From NCBI GenBank assembly GCA_949825025.1, contig OX463778.1, forward strand, positions 31,875,969 to 31,939,968: 64,000 nucleotides of DNA, read 5' to 3'. The position numbers and the translations under genes were made by a program. Numbering within the stretch: the stretch's first letter is position 1; each line of letters begins with the position of its first letter. The DNA comes from Siphlonurus alternatus (Eukaryota; Arthropoda; Insecta; Ephemeroptera; Siphlonuridae). The notes below the pieces were generated by a model, which worked only from the letters and a program-made list of their open reading frames with translations, made no database searches and was not told the origin of the DNA. This document shows positions 12,001 through 21,659 of the stretch, one piece after another.

Positions 12001-14555
12001 TAGCCAAGTATTTTGAAGTAAATAAAATAATTTGATAAAATATTCATTTAACAATAAAGAAATTCAAAAATTCAAAAGAATTTATTGTTAAATAGTTTAA
12101 ACAATCTAGAATGCACCCTTATGAGCTTGCACAAAGAAAAAAAGGGCAAAAAAAATTTAATTTAAATTACCTTATTATGCGACCAAACATCCTTGCGACC
12201 AAACATCCTTGCGACCAAACATCCGGCCTTTTACGACCAAACTTCCTTGCGACCAAACATCCTTGCGACCAAACATCCTTGCGACCAAACATCCTTGCGA
12301 CCAAACGTCCTTGCGACCAAACGTCCTTGCGACCAAACATCCTTGCGACCAAACATCCTTGCGACCAAACATCCTTGCGACCAAAATACCGCGACCAAAC
12401 ATCCTGCGACCAAATATCCTGCGACCAAACATCCGGCTCCCTAATACAGTAACCTGTTTAGAGTTTTTGGGTTTTATTTACTTTGTTGTATTCTTTCTTG
12501 TTTTAATGTATGACTGTGAAACACAAATGATTTTTGTTCTGCAGTTTCTACAACATTGCTGAAGTTGACTTGGTTGTGAGCTACATTCAGAAAATTCTCA
12601 ATGCCAAGTTTTGTGGCCAGAAACTTCGCCCAGCTGACATTGGCATCATCAGCCCTTACCGTCGTCAGGTAATGATTGATAATAACCATCAAACTTACAA
12701 TTTACGTTCATATTTTAGCAGTAGTTCACAGCACTAAAGAACATGATAGCGATATATTATTATAATGACACAGGCATCAGCATTTGCTTAAAAGTTAACA
12801 TAGTAGAAATTTCCCGAAGGCAAGTTTTCCAAAAAGAATATTTTAATTTGGAAAAAAAAAAAATAAAAATCTAGACACAATTAGTATCTAGATATGCATT
12901 GTCAACTTGATGTACAATGTACAGTAAATGAACATTCAGAACAATTTGAGAGGTCTGAACAGAGAAAAAAATTATCATAATATATGTTGTAGCATTATTT
13001 TTTTATTTTTTGCAAGACAACAACCTTTCTATTTATAGTGAAACAACTGTACTGTAATGTACCAAAGCTGAGGAGAAACTTACTCAGTTTTTAGGCCCTC
13101 ATTGACTCTTAATTGTTTCAGATCATGAAGCTGCACCGTGCGCTGGAGCGAAAGAAGTTGACTGGTCTGAGTGTGGGCTCGGTGGAGGAGTTTCAAGGCC
13201 AGGAGCGAAGAGTCATCATTGTCTCCACTGTACGCTCGGACCCTGCACAGCTCTCTCTCGACCGAAAGTTCAGACTCGGCTTCCTCAGAGAGCCAAAGGT
13301 CAGTTTTTGTCGTAGTAAGTTTTATATAGACAGAGGAATTTCAAATTTAAGGTTAATAATATGCTAATGCTGTAAAAATGTCAAAGCTTTAACTTGCTGC
13401 AGATTTTTAAAATAAACCTTGTAAATCTGTAAAAATATATTAGAATAAGATTCATCTGTGTAATATATTTTCATTTGTCTCATTCCAGCGTTTCAATGTA
13501 GCTCTGACACGAGCTAAGTCCTTGCTGATCGTGGTAGGCAACCCATTCACTCTGCAGATGGATTGTAATTGGCACCGTCTGTTGGAGTGGGTGATTGAGC
13601 GAGGGGGATACCGTGGCTGCGAGTTCTCTCTGAACAGCACTCTCCGAAATGGCTTGGATCCAATTGATCCTGACGAACTACGTGTGCCAGTGCAAGAGAA
13701 GCTGGAGCAGCAACTAGCTCTTGCTAGAAAAGCCCTTGAGCGGCAGGGGGGAGAGGAGGACAAGTGGAAGTCACACTCCGATGTCAACAAGATCATGAAT
13801 GACATCATGGGCCAGATACAGCTGGGATTCATTCCAGGTATGTTTGAGAGTTAATTCAACTGTTGTTAAGTGTATGGCTGATTTTCACCTGAATGTGGTA
13901 TTTCTTTTTCTCCTTATTATTTGTGATTGGATCATAGTTGTAAACTTTATACACAGTAATGACAATTTAATTGAAATATAATATATTACAATAAATGTGC
14001 GTATATCCTATAAAATCTGTAATACCTAGTATTAAGTGTCCATTCTCTCAATATTAATTCATAACAAAGCCTCCGCATACCACTAGAAAATTTCTTCACA
14101 GAAAGCATTAATTACAAATAACATTGCGACCTGCATGAAAATTTTTTATCGAAAAAATGAATAGAAGGTACCAAATTATGCTACTCAGAATTTTTTCAGA
14201 TTTTGTTGAGTCCCAGAACTATTTTTAAATAATTATTGAAAGTGTGGCCACATATCCTGGAGGCGTCTACACCCTATCCTTTTTATTAAGGATTTAGAAG
14301 TGCCAACTTAACTTACAGAACTTACAATAATTATTTAAAATTAGTTCCGGCACCCAAAAAATCGGAATAAGTTCAGAGCAGCATAATTTGGTACCCTCTA
14401 TTCATTTCTGCAATAAATTTTTGTCATGCAGGTTGTCCATTATGAGATTGATAAAACAAAGTTCTATACTATTACTGTAGCCTTAATTGTTGTTTCCAGG
14501 AGTCAGTGAGATGGAGAGCGTGATTTCTCCCCCTTTCTCCATCTCCGAGCAATGA
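1..14555 (+). CDS. MOV10-like RNA helicase, copy 1 (5' end outside window)
   Basis: Exons: <1-233, 947-2390, 2690-2831, 3783-3948, 4540-4673, 4866-5020, 5385-5519, 7127-7289, 7908-8212, 8567-8720, 8783-8919, 9167-9289, 9561-9763, 9846-10006, 10936-11057, 12545-12668, 13122-13298, 13489-13837, 14500-14555 (TGA 14553-14555). All phases join and give about 1493 visible residues. The first about 450 are low-complexity, rich in Lys, Gln, Ser and Pro, with a basic run early in exon 2. A C2H2 finger (Cys527, Cys530, His543, His549 of the visible protein) ends exon 2. Then come a MOV10-type beta-rich region and an SF1 helicase core: Walker A GPPGTGKT at 8670-8693, DECGH at 9610-9624, [24 protein letters not shown] and [12 protein letters not shown]10 proteins are 5'-3' RNA helicases of UPF1 type that act in mRNA decay, RISC and retroelement or virus restriction. 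Function here is inferred from family. One intron uses a GC donor. No broken frame was seen. Confidence 0.88.
432..546. repeat. Foldback (MITE-like) in intron 1 of helicase copy 1
   Basis: Arms CCTCCGCCTTC (437-447) and GAAGGCGGAGG (531-541) face each other, with an inner pair around GTTAAC. The whole is about 115 bp and GC-richer than its surroundings. No coding content. The rest of the 713-bp intron is AT-rich with nothing else recognised. Confidence 0.6.
3949..4539 (+). other. GC-AG intron of helicase copy 1
   Basis: The exon ending at 3948 is followed by GCAAGT instead of GTAAGT, and the next exon starts at 4540 after AACAG. The phase-1 junction restores a Gly-Lys that matches copy 2, where the same junction uses a normal GT donor (33867). 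The sequence around the site fits the known GC-AG donor consensus. Confidence 0.8.
4024..4344. repeat. Foldback element, family A
   Basis: Ends CAACCTACATGAA and TTCATGTAGGTTG are inverted, followed inward by AAATAGATGGTACCAAATTATGC-like and TTTTTCAGA blocks and a GC-richer loop (CCCCCTGGAGGCG against CCAGGGGGCG). It lies inside the GC-AG intron. Related copies lie at 14127-14435 and 34677-35002. Confidence 0.75.
5915..6262. repeat. Foldback MITE flanked by TTAA, GGGTAAG family
   Basis: A 348-bp near-perfect palindrome begins GGGTAAGGTAACGCCACC and ends with its reverse complement, between TTAA tetranucleotides at 5911-5914 and 6263-6266. The whole arms pair. It sits in intron 7 of helicase copy 1. 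A second, invaded copy lies at 16500-17206. TTAA target duplication is typical of piggyBac- and Kolobok-type transposition; no transposase is present. Confidence 0.85.
6538..6674. repeat. Short foldback in intron 7 of helicase copy 1
   Basis: CGTCACTTCAGAAT at the left pairs with ATTCTGAGGCGACG at the right. The inner arms TATAAACCACAAAGTTTTGAT and its reverse complement also pair. About 137 bp with no coding content. Confidence 0.65.
6899..7072. repeat. Diverged repeat with AATAATGAGCT motifs
   Basis: CTCTCCCTGGTCCACAATAA at the left is loosely inverted as ATCATTGTGGATGAGAG at the right. The motif CAATAATGAGCT recurs at 55815-56100 in the protease gene, so this may be an old shared element. 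Low similarity makes the borders uncertain. Confidence 0.35.
7499..7808. repeat. Foldback element, family B
   Basis: Left end AATAGAAAATAATGGTTGCA and right end TGTAACCATTATTGTCTATT are inverted. Inside are TTTTTCAGATTTTTTGGAGT and a core with CCAATCACAGCACG and TGACGTCACGGTTGT. It lies in intron 8 of helicase copy 1. Other copies: 19480-19598 (half), 26122-26515 (full), 47388-47616 (truncated). Confidence 0.8.
8972..9096. repeat. Short foldback in intron 11 of helicase copy 1
   Basis: GTACAGTCGTCGCC pairs with GGCGAAGAGTGTAC with two mismatches, and the inner arms GATCACCATGCCC and GGGCATGGTGAT pair exactly. About 125 bp. Confidence 0.65.
10240..10924. repeat. 685-bp foldback next to the acceptor of exon 15, helicase copy 1
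   Basis: TAATAGACCACTTGCAAAAC at the left is mirrored by GTTTTGCAAGTGGTCTATTA at the right. Arms of roughly 300 bp pair with a few percent mismatch around a loop near 10580. It ends only 11 bp before exon 15 (10936), so it lies directly against the splice acceptor. No open frame of interest. Confidence 0.85.
11205..12441. mobile_element. Foldback (FB-type) transposon with 16-bp repeat arms and 9-bp target duplication
   Basis: The left arm (11205-11430) is about 13 tandem copies of GATGTTTGGTCGCAAG; the right arm (12178-12441) is the inverse array of CTTGCGACCAAACATC. Outer ends are GGGTCTAGGATG and CATCCGGCTCCC. The direct repeat TAATACAGT flanks the element at 11196-11204 and 12442-12450, a 9-bp target duplication as known for Drosophila FB elements. 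The middle (11431-12177) is AT-rich and has no transposase. It lies in the intron between exons 15 and 16 of helicase copy 1. Long open frames in the arrays arise because 16-bp units without stops stay open in every frame; they are not genes. Confidence 0.9.
14127..14435. repeat. Foldback element, family A, in the last intron of helicase copy 1
   Basis: CGACCTGCATGAAA and TCATGCAGGTTG are inverted ends. Inner blocks GGTACCAAATTATGCTACTC and TTCAGATTTTGTTGAG follow the family pattern seen at 4024-4344. Confidence 0.7.
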
Positions 14556-14689
14556 ACAAGCCACAGCTCAATGCTAAACGTCAAGTACAAGAAATGTGCC
14601 TCAAGGCTTTTATTGATACACTTTTCCTCTTAGAAAATTTGAGCCTACTTCCTCCCACCCTTTCTTTTTTTTAGCAAATTTTAGAATAG

Positions 14690-14695
14690 AATAAA
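14690..14695 (+). promoter_or_regulatory. Candidate poly(A) signal of helicase copy 1
   Basis: An AATAAA lies 135 bp past the TGA at 14553-14555. It is the first hexamer downstream of the stop that I see. Assignment is by position only. Confidence 0.4.
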
Positions 14696-15186
14696 TAGAT
14701 TTATTACGGCATGCAAGGGTTTTATTAATATTTTTCTCAAGATAATTCTTTTTATTAATTTGAGATGCCATAAAAATTACATATGAGGTTTGTAAATGTT
14801 AAACAAATTGCAGTATTTTTAGTAAGCATTTATAACAAATTTGATGTGTTGTATTTTTGTTGTTTTATATAATTACATATTTTTTTAAGAAAACATAATT
14901 ACGTCTATAATTGAAATAAGATTCAGTATGATCCTCTTGCATAAATAGTGCTGTGAACTGCATAGGAATTAATCCCATAGAGCAATTAAGCTGTGATGTG
15001 CAAAAATGTGATTAATTAATCTTTAAAATAATTGTCTCTTTAAAATGACATGATTTTTCAGCTATACAGTATGCTGTAACTTAAGTTTTATAATATTGAC
15101 TGTATTGTTAAATTTTATACATTTTTGTGTTTTTAAAGAAAAAAATGTAATATAGTATTTGAAATTTTAATAATCGAGTATACGTA

Positions 15187-15477
15187 GGGTGTAGTCCGTA
15201 ATAAGTTCTGAACGTTCAGAACCTTCGATTTAGCGTTCCGAAATTATGTTCTGAATGTTCAGAACCATTTCCGAGGTTACCCGAAGTGAGTCAGCTGAAT
15301 TCAAAAAAGAGGTTCCGGGTGTTGCGAACTTTTCCTCCGAACTGTCAGAACTAGAGTCAGCTGATCACAATGAGAGTGTTCCGTTATTTGATGTTCTGGA
15401 GTTAATGTTTTTGTTCCGGACAGGTCCGTAATCGCTCAGCTGTTCTGAACGTTCAGAACTTAATACGGACTACACCC
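15187..15477. repeat. Foldback MITE with GGGTGTAGTCCG ends and 3-bp target duplication
   Basis: Left GGGTGTAGTCCGTAATAAGT and right ACTTAATACGGACTACACCC are inverted, flanked by GTA at 15184-15186 and 15478-15480. GAACGTTC palindromes repeat near both ends. Three-base duplications and GGG ends fit a PIF/Harbinger-like origin; no transposase is present. Confidence 0.75.
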
Positions 15478-16611
15478 GTAGTTACGTATGTATACTCATA
15501 ACATATGTTAACTTAACTTAGCAAGGGCTTTGTTATTGGCCTTTACGGTGACTTTTTCAACTAACAAAATTGAATGTAAGTTTTTGTAGTAACTTTTTTG
15601 ATAATCCCTGTATAAACTGTTTACGTCGGTGTGCAAGTGAGAGAATAAAATGGAAATCTTCATTTTAAATGTTGCCCTCATTTTGTTCTCGTTTATAGGA
15701 TTATAATTCCAAGAATTAATTTTTTGTACTATACAATCTATACATCGGTAGTGATCTATATACTAGAGCTCTAATTTACGCTTACATTTTTGTTGGATAT
15801 GCATTTATAAGAGAGCGAGAAATGAAATGAATACTGAGCCAATTTCTTTGTAGATCATCAGACTACAAGTGGCTTACAAGGAATATATGTATGTTAAAAT
15901 AAATTAAAATACAAAATATAAGTTGAATAGCTTAATTTTGCCTTCATCGACTCCTTGTTTTTGTGCTGTGTACAGGTGTATATTGCATTGTTAATTGCCA
16001 CTACAGGATTATATTATATGAATATTAATGAGATAAAACTTACTTTATTGTTGATGATACTTGATGAAACAAAAGTTTTATTACTATATTTTTTTCTGGT
16101 CCTCGGCTCATTATTTTTACTTTGTATTGAATTCTCAATTACAAGCATTCATTGTCAAGTCTTTCAGATTTATAAATGAGAGAAAGTGACCACCATTTTA
16201 TTTTTTATTAAATTAATTAACAAACTTTTGATGCTTCCTTATCTACATTTCTAGAACTGAAAGTGTTATCTGCTTTCAAAAATTAAATCAATTAGTACCA
16301 TCAAGCACAGGTGTACACAGTACATAATTATGTATATAGCTTTAATATATTCATTTCCCCCCCCCCCCTTCTTTAGTCTTAAGTTGGTGCTGGTCTGTCA
16401 AAACCATAAACCTGATTAATTTAAGATGTTATACGACACCTTCGGGTGCTGCTTTAATTTTTTAAGTTACAAACAATATTTATTTTATTTATACCTTAAG
16501 GGTAAGATAACGGTACACGCCACCAATGTTAAAAAAATCCCTCACACAAAAATTCTGAACAAAATTTAAAATGTTCTCCTCTACACCCCCTATCAGTAGC
16601 TAAAATATCAG

Positions 16612-16737
16612 GGGGGTCTTCAAATAACACCACTTAACCTAAACTTAACCTAAGACTGTCTTAGCGCAACAATAAAGAATACGCTAAGACTGTCCTAATT
16701 TTAAGATTGTTGTAATTTGTGTTATTTGAAGACCCCC
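16612..16737. repeat. Nested 126-bp MITE with CAG target duplication
   Basis: GGGGGTCTTCAAATAACAC and GTGTTATTTGAAGACCCCC are perfect inverted ends. CAG flanks it at 16609-16611 and 16738-16740. Removing it restores the host sequence ATATCAGGTATAC found intact at 5915-6262. Confidence 0.85.
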
Positions 16738-16839
16738 CAGGTATACAAATTCGATCTAGTTTTTGAGTTATGAATTTTTAAAGTTGACTAATTTAACATG
16801 GAGAAATGGAAATCCCATGTTAAATTAGTCAACTTTAAT

Positions 16840-16854
16840 AATAATAATTCAACT

Positions 16855-16895
<41 letters not shown>

Positions 16896-17062
16896 TTGTT
16901 TATTTGGGATAAATTACATTGTAGGGAATAGGGAAAAAAAATAAATAATAGCAACAACATAATAACCCAAATTGGTGAATATAAAAGGCTTAAGGAGCCT
17001 ATACACATAGAGCGAACATTCACCACACATCAGAAAAACTGCATAACTCATAACATAAAATA
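16840..17062 (-). mobile_element. Probable LINE 3' end with (TTA)n tail, inserted in a MITE
   Basis: Read on the minus strand the segment ends AATAAACAAA followed by a run of ATT triplets (plus-strand (TAA)n at about 16854-16894), a layout typical of non-LTR retrotransposon 3' tails. No coding part remains. Borders are estimated from where the host MITE is interrupted. Confidence 0.5.
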
Positions 17063-17338
17063 AAAATTCATAACTCAAAAACTAGATCGTATTTGTACAC
17101 CTGATATTTTAGCTACTGATAGGGGGTGTAGAGGAGAACATTTTAAATTTTGTTCAGAATTTTTGTGTGAGGGAATTTTTTTAACATTGGTGGCGTTATC
17201 TTACCCTTAAGTTAATAATTATTTACACATTTTATGTATTCTGCAATTTCTTAAATGGCTATTGCCGTCTCACCGTCTCACTAGAATTTTCCAAGGATAT
17301 TGAAAATTTAGAATTTTCTGATTGGTTGAGAGCTTAAT

Positions 17339-17781
17339 GGACAATTTGCATCAACTTTTTTTAGTAGCTCAATCGAAAGAGGAGGTCGAAAAATACACCT
17401 GTGAATTTTATGCGATTTTTATTCGTACTGCATCATGGCTAAAAGAGAGGTCACGTGACCTGGAGCCGGCGCCCGTGTCGCCCGTGACGTCATTGAACTG
17501 TCTGGTCAAGCAAACGATTGTCTATATAACGCTTGTAAACAATAAATTAATTGTTGCTTGTTTCCATAGCAACGTGGTTGTTTGCAAGCGTTATAAAGTC
17601 GATCGTTTGTTTGACGGAACAGTTAAGTGACGTCACGGGCGACACGGGCGCCGGCTCCAGGTCACGTGACCTCTCTTTTAGCCATGATGCAGTACGAATA
17701 AAAATCGCATAAAATTCATAGGTGTATTTTTCGACCTCCTCTTTCGATTGAACTACTAAAAAAAGTTGATGCAAATTGTCC
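17339..17781. repeat. 443-bp foldback with CACGTG and TGACGTCA motifs
   Basis: GGACAATTTGCATCAACTTT at the left is mirrored at the right end (17762-17781). Arms of about 200 bp are near-perfect and include GGTCACGTGACC (itself palindromic), CCGGCGCCCGTGTCGC and GTGACGTCA in each arm. Open frames on both strands here mirror each other and are not genes. Confidence 0.8.
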
Positions 17782-17866
17782 AATTTGCTGCTAATTCCGG
17801 CCAGTTCTGTTCTGGATAGCATTTAACACCTAAAAAGTTATAAATTTGGCAAAACTTGTAATTTAA

Positions 17867-18500
17867 AGTGGAGTGAGTGAGCGATTGCATTTTTTTAATA
17901 TTTTATTATCCAAAAATAGTTTAACCTGCCCTCTATTAAAAAATGAAAACCAAAAAATTCCATCTCAAATATCTTCACCACAAAAAATTCCCAAATATGG
18001 TGTTTCGGAGGCCTTTAACATGCAGCCTTATAGAACAGAAAACATTAAAAGATGTCTATATGTAATCTATGATGAATTCTTTAATGGATTTTCAAATAAA
18101 AAAAAATTACAGAGCCGTTTTTCCGGAAAAAAATCTTGAAACTTTAGCGGGCTAATTCCCATAAGGATCGATAAGGATTTTCAAGAATTTTTTCGGGGAA
18201 TACGTACGGCTCCGTAATTTTTTTTTTTTTATTTTTTTTTTTTTTTTGAAAATCCATTAAAGAATTCATCTTAGATTACGTAGGGTATTTTTTAAATGGT
18301 ACCATAGTTCGGACCAAGTTGGTGTAAAGAGCTGTTGTATGTTCCATAAGGCTGCATATGTTAAAGGCTTCCAAAACACCAACTTTGCGAATTTTTTGTG
18401 GCGAAGCTATTTGAGATGGAATTTTTTTATTTTCATTTCTCATAGGTTAAACTATTTTTAGAAAATAAAATATTTAAAAAATGCAATCGCTCACTCTACT
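17867..18500. repeat. 634-bp TTAA-flanked foldback, family D copy 1
   Basis: Ends AGTGGAGTGAG and CTCACTCTACT are inverted between TTAA at 17863-17866 and 18501-18504. Arms include AATTCCATCTCAAAT and GGAGCCGT-like blocks. The second copy is at 21660-22332. Confidence 0.8.
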
Positions 18501-18599
18501 TTAATCATGGTAAAGAGCAATTTTATATCTAATGCTGCTAATAAATAAATTCTTAATTTGATTATACACGTACAGGTACAATTTATATAATATATAATT

Positions 18600-18825
18600 A
18601 TAAATAATTGAGTGTTAAAAATTTGTTATTGGATAAGTGTTTGTGTTTCTATAGCGTCAAGAGTTATATATGGACCATGATTTTATTTCTGCATGTTAAC
18701 TTGAATAACTATAATATTGTTAATTGTGACGTGTCCTATTAACCTAAACAAAAGTCTACTGTGATGTTTTGATTGTAGGAGAGAATGGATTAATAAAAAA
18801 AAATTTGAATTTTGAATTTGAATCA
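18600..18825 (+). mobile_element. Possible LINE 3' end with TTTGAA-type tail
   Basis: The stretch ends GGATTAATAAAAAAAAATTT followed by repeated TTGAATTT words, like the tails of some CR1- or RTE-type LINEs. There is no coding part, and the left border is a guess. Confidence 0.3.
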
Positions 18826-19479
18826 AGAGATGGTATTTTTGTGTAAAGTTTTTTACTTATTTTTTATTCAAAATTTAATCGAAAAGTAGTGACTTCATTT
18901 CACGTAATATATATTATAATATATTTGCGCGTATATACAAAAATATATATTCCGCAATTTTGGAAGGAAAATGCTGGTTTGCGAATGCGATCGAGAAAAA
19001 GGGGCATGCATGGCCGGACTTGCAAAATCATTTGCGTCCGTACATTTTCGAATACTATATAAATATTCACAACCACATTCCTATTAATTTTTTATTTTTT
19101 TAATGATAAAATTTTTAAAAAATGTCCCTTTTTTAAATTTTGTCCAAAAGCGGTACATTTAGGTATTCCCGAGAGCCTCTTTGGGGACACCGGGACATGG
19201 TACTCTAAAACGGTACTGCAGTGTACCGGTCAAAACGGTACGTACGTCTGGTCACCCTATAAAATATAGCCAAATACTTGAAGATGTTGAAATCAATTTT
19301 TAAGTTTTGCAATATGGGCTGCATGGGGGTAGATTTTTCTGGGATTGCATGGCCGGGGATCGCGATTTTTTATATTATTTAATTTTTAAAAATAAAACAA
19401 GAATGATATTATAATTTATAGAGACTATAAATAAATATATTATATAATACTAAATAATTAAAATATTATTAATTATGAT

Positions 19480-19598
19480 AGACAATAATGGTTGCATTTT
19501 TTTTTTTTCATAATTAGAAAATATACCTAAAATTATATGCTTTTCTGAATTTTTTCAGATTTTTTGGAGTGCGGGAACTAATTTAAAAAAATATATAT
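19480..19598. repeat. Half of a family B foldback
   Basis: GATAGACAATAATGGTTGCA through TTTTGGAGTGCGGGAACTAA matches the left arm of the copies at 7499 and 26122. The element stops abruptly at about 19598 with no right arm. Confidence 0.65.
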
Positions 19599-19599
19599 A

Positions 19600-20110
19600 A
19601 TGTAATTTTCATAGCCCAAGAGGGCTATGCAATTTTTGTCGAGGTATAATTCGATCATCCCATTCTCTCTGGTAAATTCCCTGTTTCCGCCAGGAGCCCC
19701 GCCCATGCAACGATGCAACCAACCCAACAGTGCCAACACCAGCCCATGCCCCAGCCATCACGCCGTCACCCCATAGTTGTATCATGCCGTCACCCCATAG
19801 TTGTATCATGCCGTCACCCAACACTGCGCGCTCCGCCGCCCGGCCTCCGCGGCGCTGTCGATCTGCGCGCTCAAAAGTGACTCACACAAGTCACAAGCCT
19901 GCACAAACCAGAGCAGAGCGGCAGACTCGGCATCGGCAGAGCCACAACAGAGCCACAAGCAGCTCAAGCCCGGCTCAAGCCTGCACCTGCAGCCTGCTCT
20001 AAGGCTCCGGCTCAAGGAGAAGCAGCTTAGTTTACAGAAGTCACAGCAGCAAGCTGAACAAAGCGCAGCGAGCAGAATAAGTGAGTATCATAATTAATAT
20101 ATATGATCTG
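19600..20110. other. GC-rich island with a 24-bp tandem repeat; no gene assigned
   Basis: CpG-rich sequence contrasts sharply with the AT-rich surroundings. A 24-bp unit starting GCCGTCACCC repeats about 2.5 times from 19762. A GTGAGT follows AATAA near 20080, a possible donor site, so this could be a 5' exon or promoter of a transcript or of a transposon. Overlapping open frames on both strands look like low-complexity GC effects. I see no conserved domain. Confidence 0.4.
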
Positions 20111-20112
20111 CA

Positions 20113-20148
<36 letters not shown>

Positions 20149-20219
20149 GTAAGCAGACAGCTAGAGTATAATATATAGGATAAAATATTGCTACAGTATA
20201 ACTGTGATCTTAATAAGTA

Positions 20220-20560
20220 TACCTCGAGACCTCGTCTAGATCTAGGATCTAGACGCTCGTCGATCTGCTGCAGGGTGCTCGCTCATTCGCCGCATTCGCG
20301 TGCTCTCTTTGTCCGCGTGACCGCGCGGGCATGCAATCCTGAACTGACTGTCCCGAGTTCCCGAGAGCCGTAGGATCGAACTAGGAATGTAAGGAAACCA
20401 TTAACCACGGTGCACCACGGGGTCACATTCCTTTTATAATGAGAAGCTTTAATATTGACGACACAATTCTCTCAGCCAATGAAAATGTAGCGCGCGAACT
20501 GCGCGCGACGACATGTTCTATCAAGCTTCTTATCCTTTAACTCAGCGGTACCTCATTTTT
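20220..20560. other. Second GC-rich patch with CCAAT and GCGCGC motifs
   Basis: Contains CTAGATCTAGGATCTAGACG-type palindromes, an imperfect hairpin (GGAATGTAAGGAAACC to GGTCACATTCC), an inverted CCAATGAAAA and GCGCGCGAACTGCGCGCG. It looks promoter-like, but I cannot attach a gene to it. Confidence 0.3.
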
Positions 20561-20827
20561 AATTTTTTTCGGTGGTTCTTATGAAAGGCAAGATTAATAA
20601 TTCATATGAGCCACGGGAAAGATCACTTTACACGACATAAAAAATGTTCGAGATTTTGTGCAGCATAGAATTTGAATGAAAAAATAAATAAGATTTTTCT
20701 CCTAACAAACCTTATGGAGCGATGTCAGAATGCGGCGCTGCGGCATTTTTAAGTTGAAGCTTGTCATTGGCAGTTGCAGAGAGCTCTAGGTCTCAGCGTC
20801 TCACGAACGTATAATATAAATATGTTT

Positions 20828-20955
20828 GGGGACATTCACAAAGCACTTCAACCCCCACTTTAGCCCCGATTTTTCTCATGGTTTAGTACCATGTTTAGCA
20901 CCAGGGTTAAAAATCGGGGCTAAATTGGGGGTTAAAGTGCTTTGTGAATGTCCCC
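20828..20955. repeat. 128-bp MITE with GGGGACATTCACAAAGCACTT ends
   Basis: The two ends are inverted over more than 50 bp: CCCCGATTTTT against AAAAATCGGGGC, then the GGGGACATTCACAAAGC termini. Partial relatives occur at about 2526-2632 (left arm only) and 22780-22828 (right arm only). Confidence 0.8.
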
Positions 20956-20969
20956 CATTGCAGCTATAT

Positions 20970-21380
20970 AGAGGCTAGTCGTTGGAGATAACGTCGGTCA
21001 GCTGTTTTTTTTTTTAGCTCCATTTGATTAACAGAGTTGCAACTGAGCGTTCAAGGAGTGAACCTCGTACAAAATATCGTGTGACTCCGTGTTGAGTGTC
21101 TCACCCATCCTAGTAATTTCCATTTCCCTTCTTCATTTTAACCTTCTCTATTTTCTACCCTTCCCAGATACTCAATTCCATCATATCAGCAGCATCCTCA
21201 CTACATTATCCCACATAGTCAAACTTGCCCAATTAACTAGCCCGTGCTCTTGTGTCCTTGAGAACAGAGACGCTTGCGCCTGTGTCAAAATTCCCTGCAT
21301 TCCATCACCCTTCATGTTGGCACCTAGGATCATGTATGTATGGATAGGCTATCCCTATACCAATAGCATTAGAGCGGCTG
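20970..21380. repeat. Left arm of a large diverged inverted repeat
   Basis: GTCGGTCAGCTG plus a T-run, CATTTGATTAAC, and later GTATGTATGGATAGGCTAT all reappear in reverse and in the mirrored order at 24838-25300. The match is patchy, so the arms are old or have been rearranged. Confidence 0.45.
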
Positions 21381-21659
21381 AGGCAAATCTCCAACGTAAG
21401 ATGGTGACCGAGCGCAATCAACCGGCGGCATATTTTCAAAGTTTTGAATAGCGTAAAAAAAGTGAAACAGTAGAGAGCTCGCGAGATCCATGCAGAGATG
21501 TATTCGATCTTATACGTCAAAAGAAAAGAATTAGAAGCATGATTCAAGCCAAAGCAGGTCAGAGCTATAAAAAAATATGGGAAAAACTAAATAATATAAT
21601 TATACTGAATTTCCCAAGTATATATATTTGTATTTTTTTTTTATGATTATGTATATTAA

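Larger units (their letters stand above)
16500..17206. repeat. TTAA-flanked foldback (GGGTAAG family), invaded by two other elements
   Basis: GGGTAAGATAACG at the left and its inverse CGTTATCTTACCC at the right stand between TTAA at 16496-16499 and 17207-17210. The arms match the copy at 5915-6262, but the left arm holds a 126-bp MITE (16612-16737) and the middle holds a LINE-tail-like piece (about 16840-17062). The host element is therefore the oldest of the three. Confidence 0.85.

Noticed and set aside
11205..12441. CRISPR-like array
   Set aside because: The units are contiguous with no spacers, the two arrays are inverted, and the genome is eukaryotic.
11114..12562. Several overlapping open frames with Arg-Pro-Asn or Val-Trp-Ser-Gln repeats on both strands
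   Set aside because: They come from 16-bp stop-free tandem units in a foldback element, not from coding selection.
17322..17822. Two mirrored frames with nearly the same protein on opposite strands
   Set aside because: They are the two arms of a palindrome; no gene evidence.
19730..20097. GC-rich open frames that could be a gene
   Set aside because: Low-complexity composition, frames open on both strands, no domain, and a tandem repeat inside.
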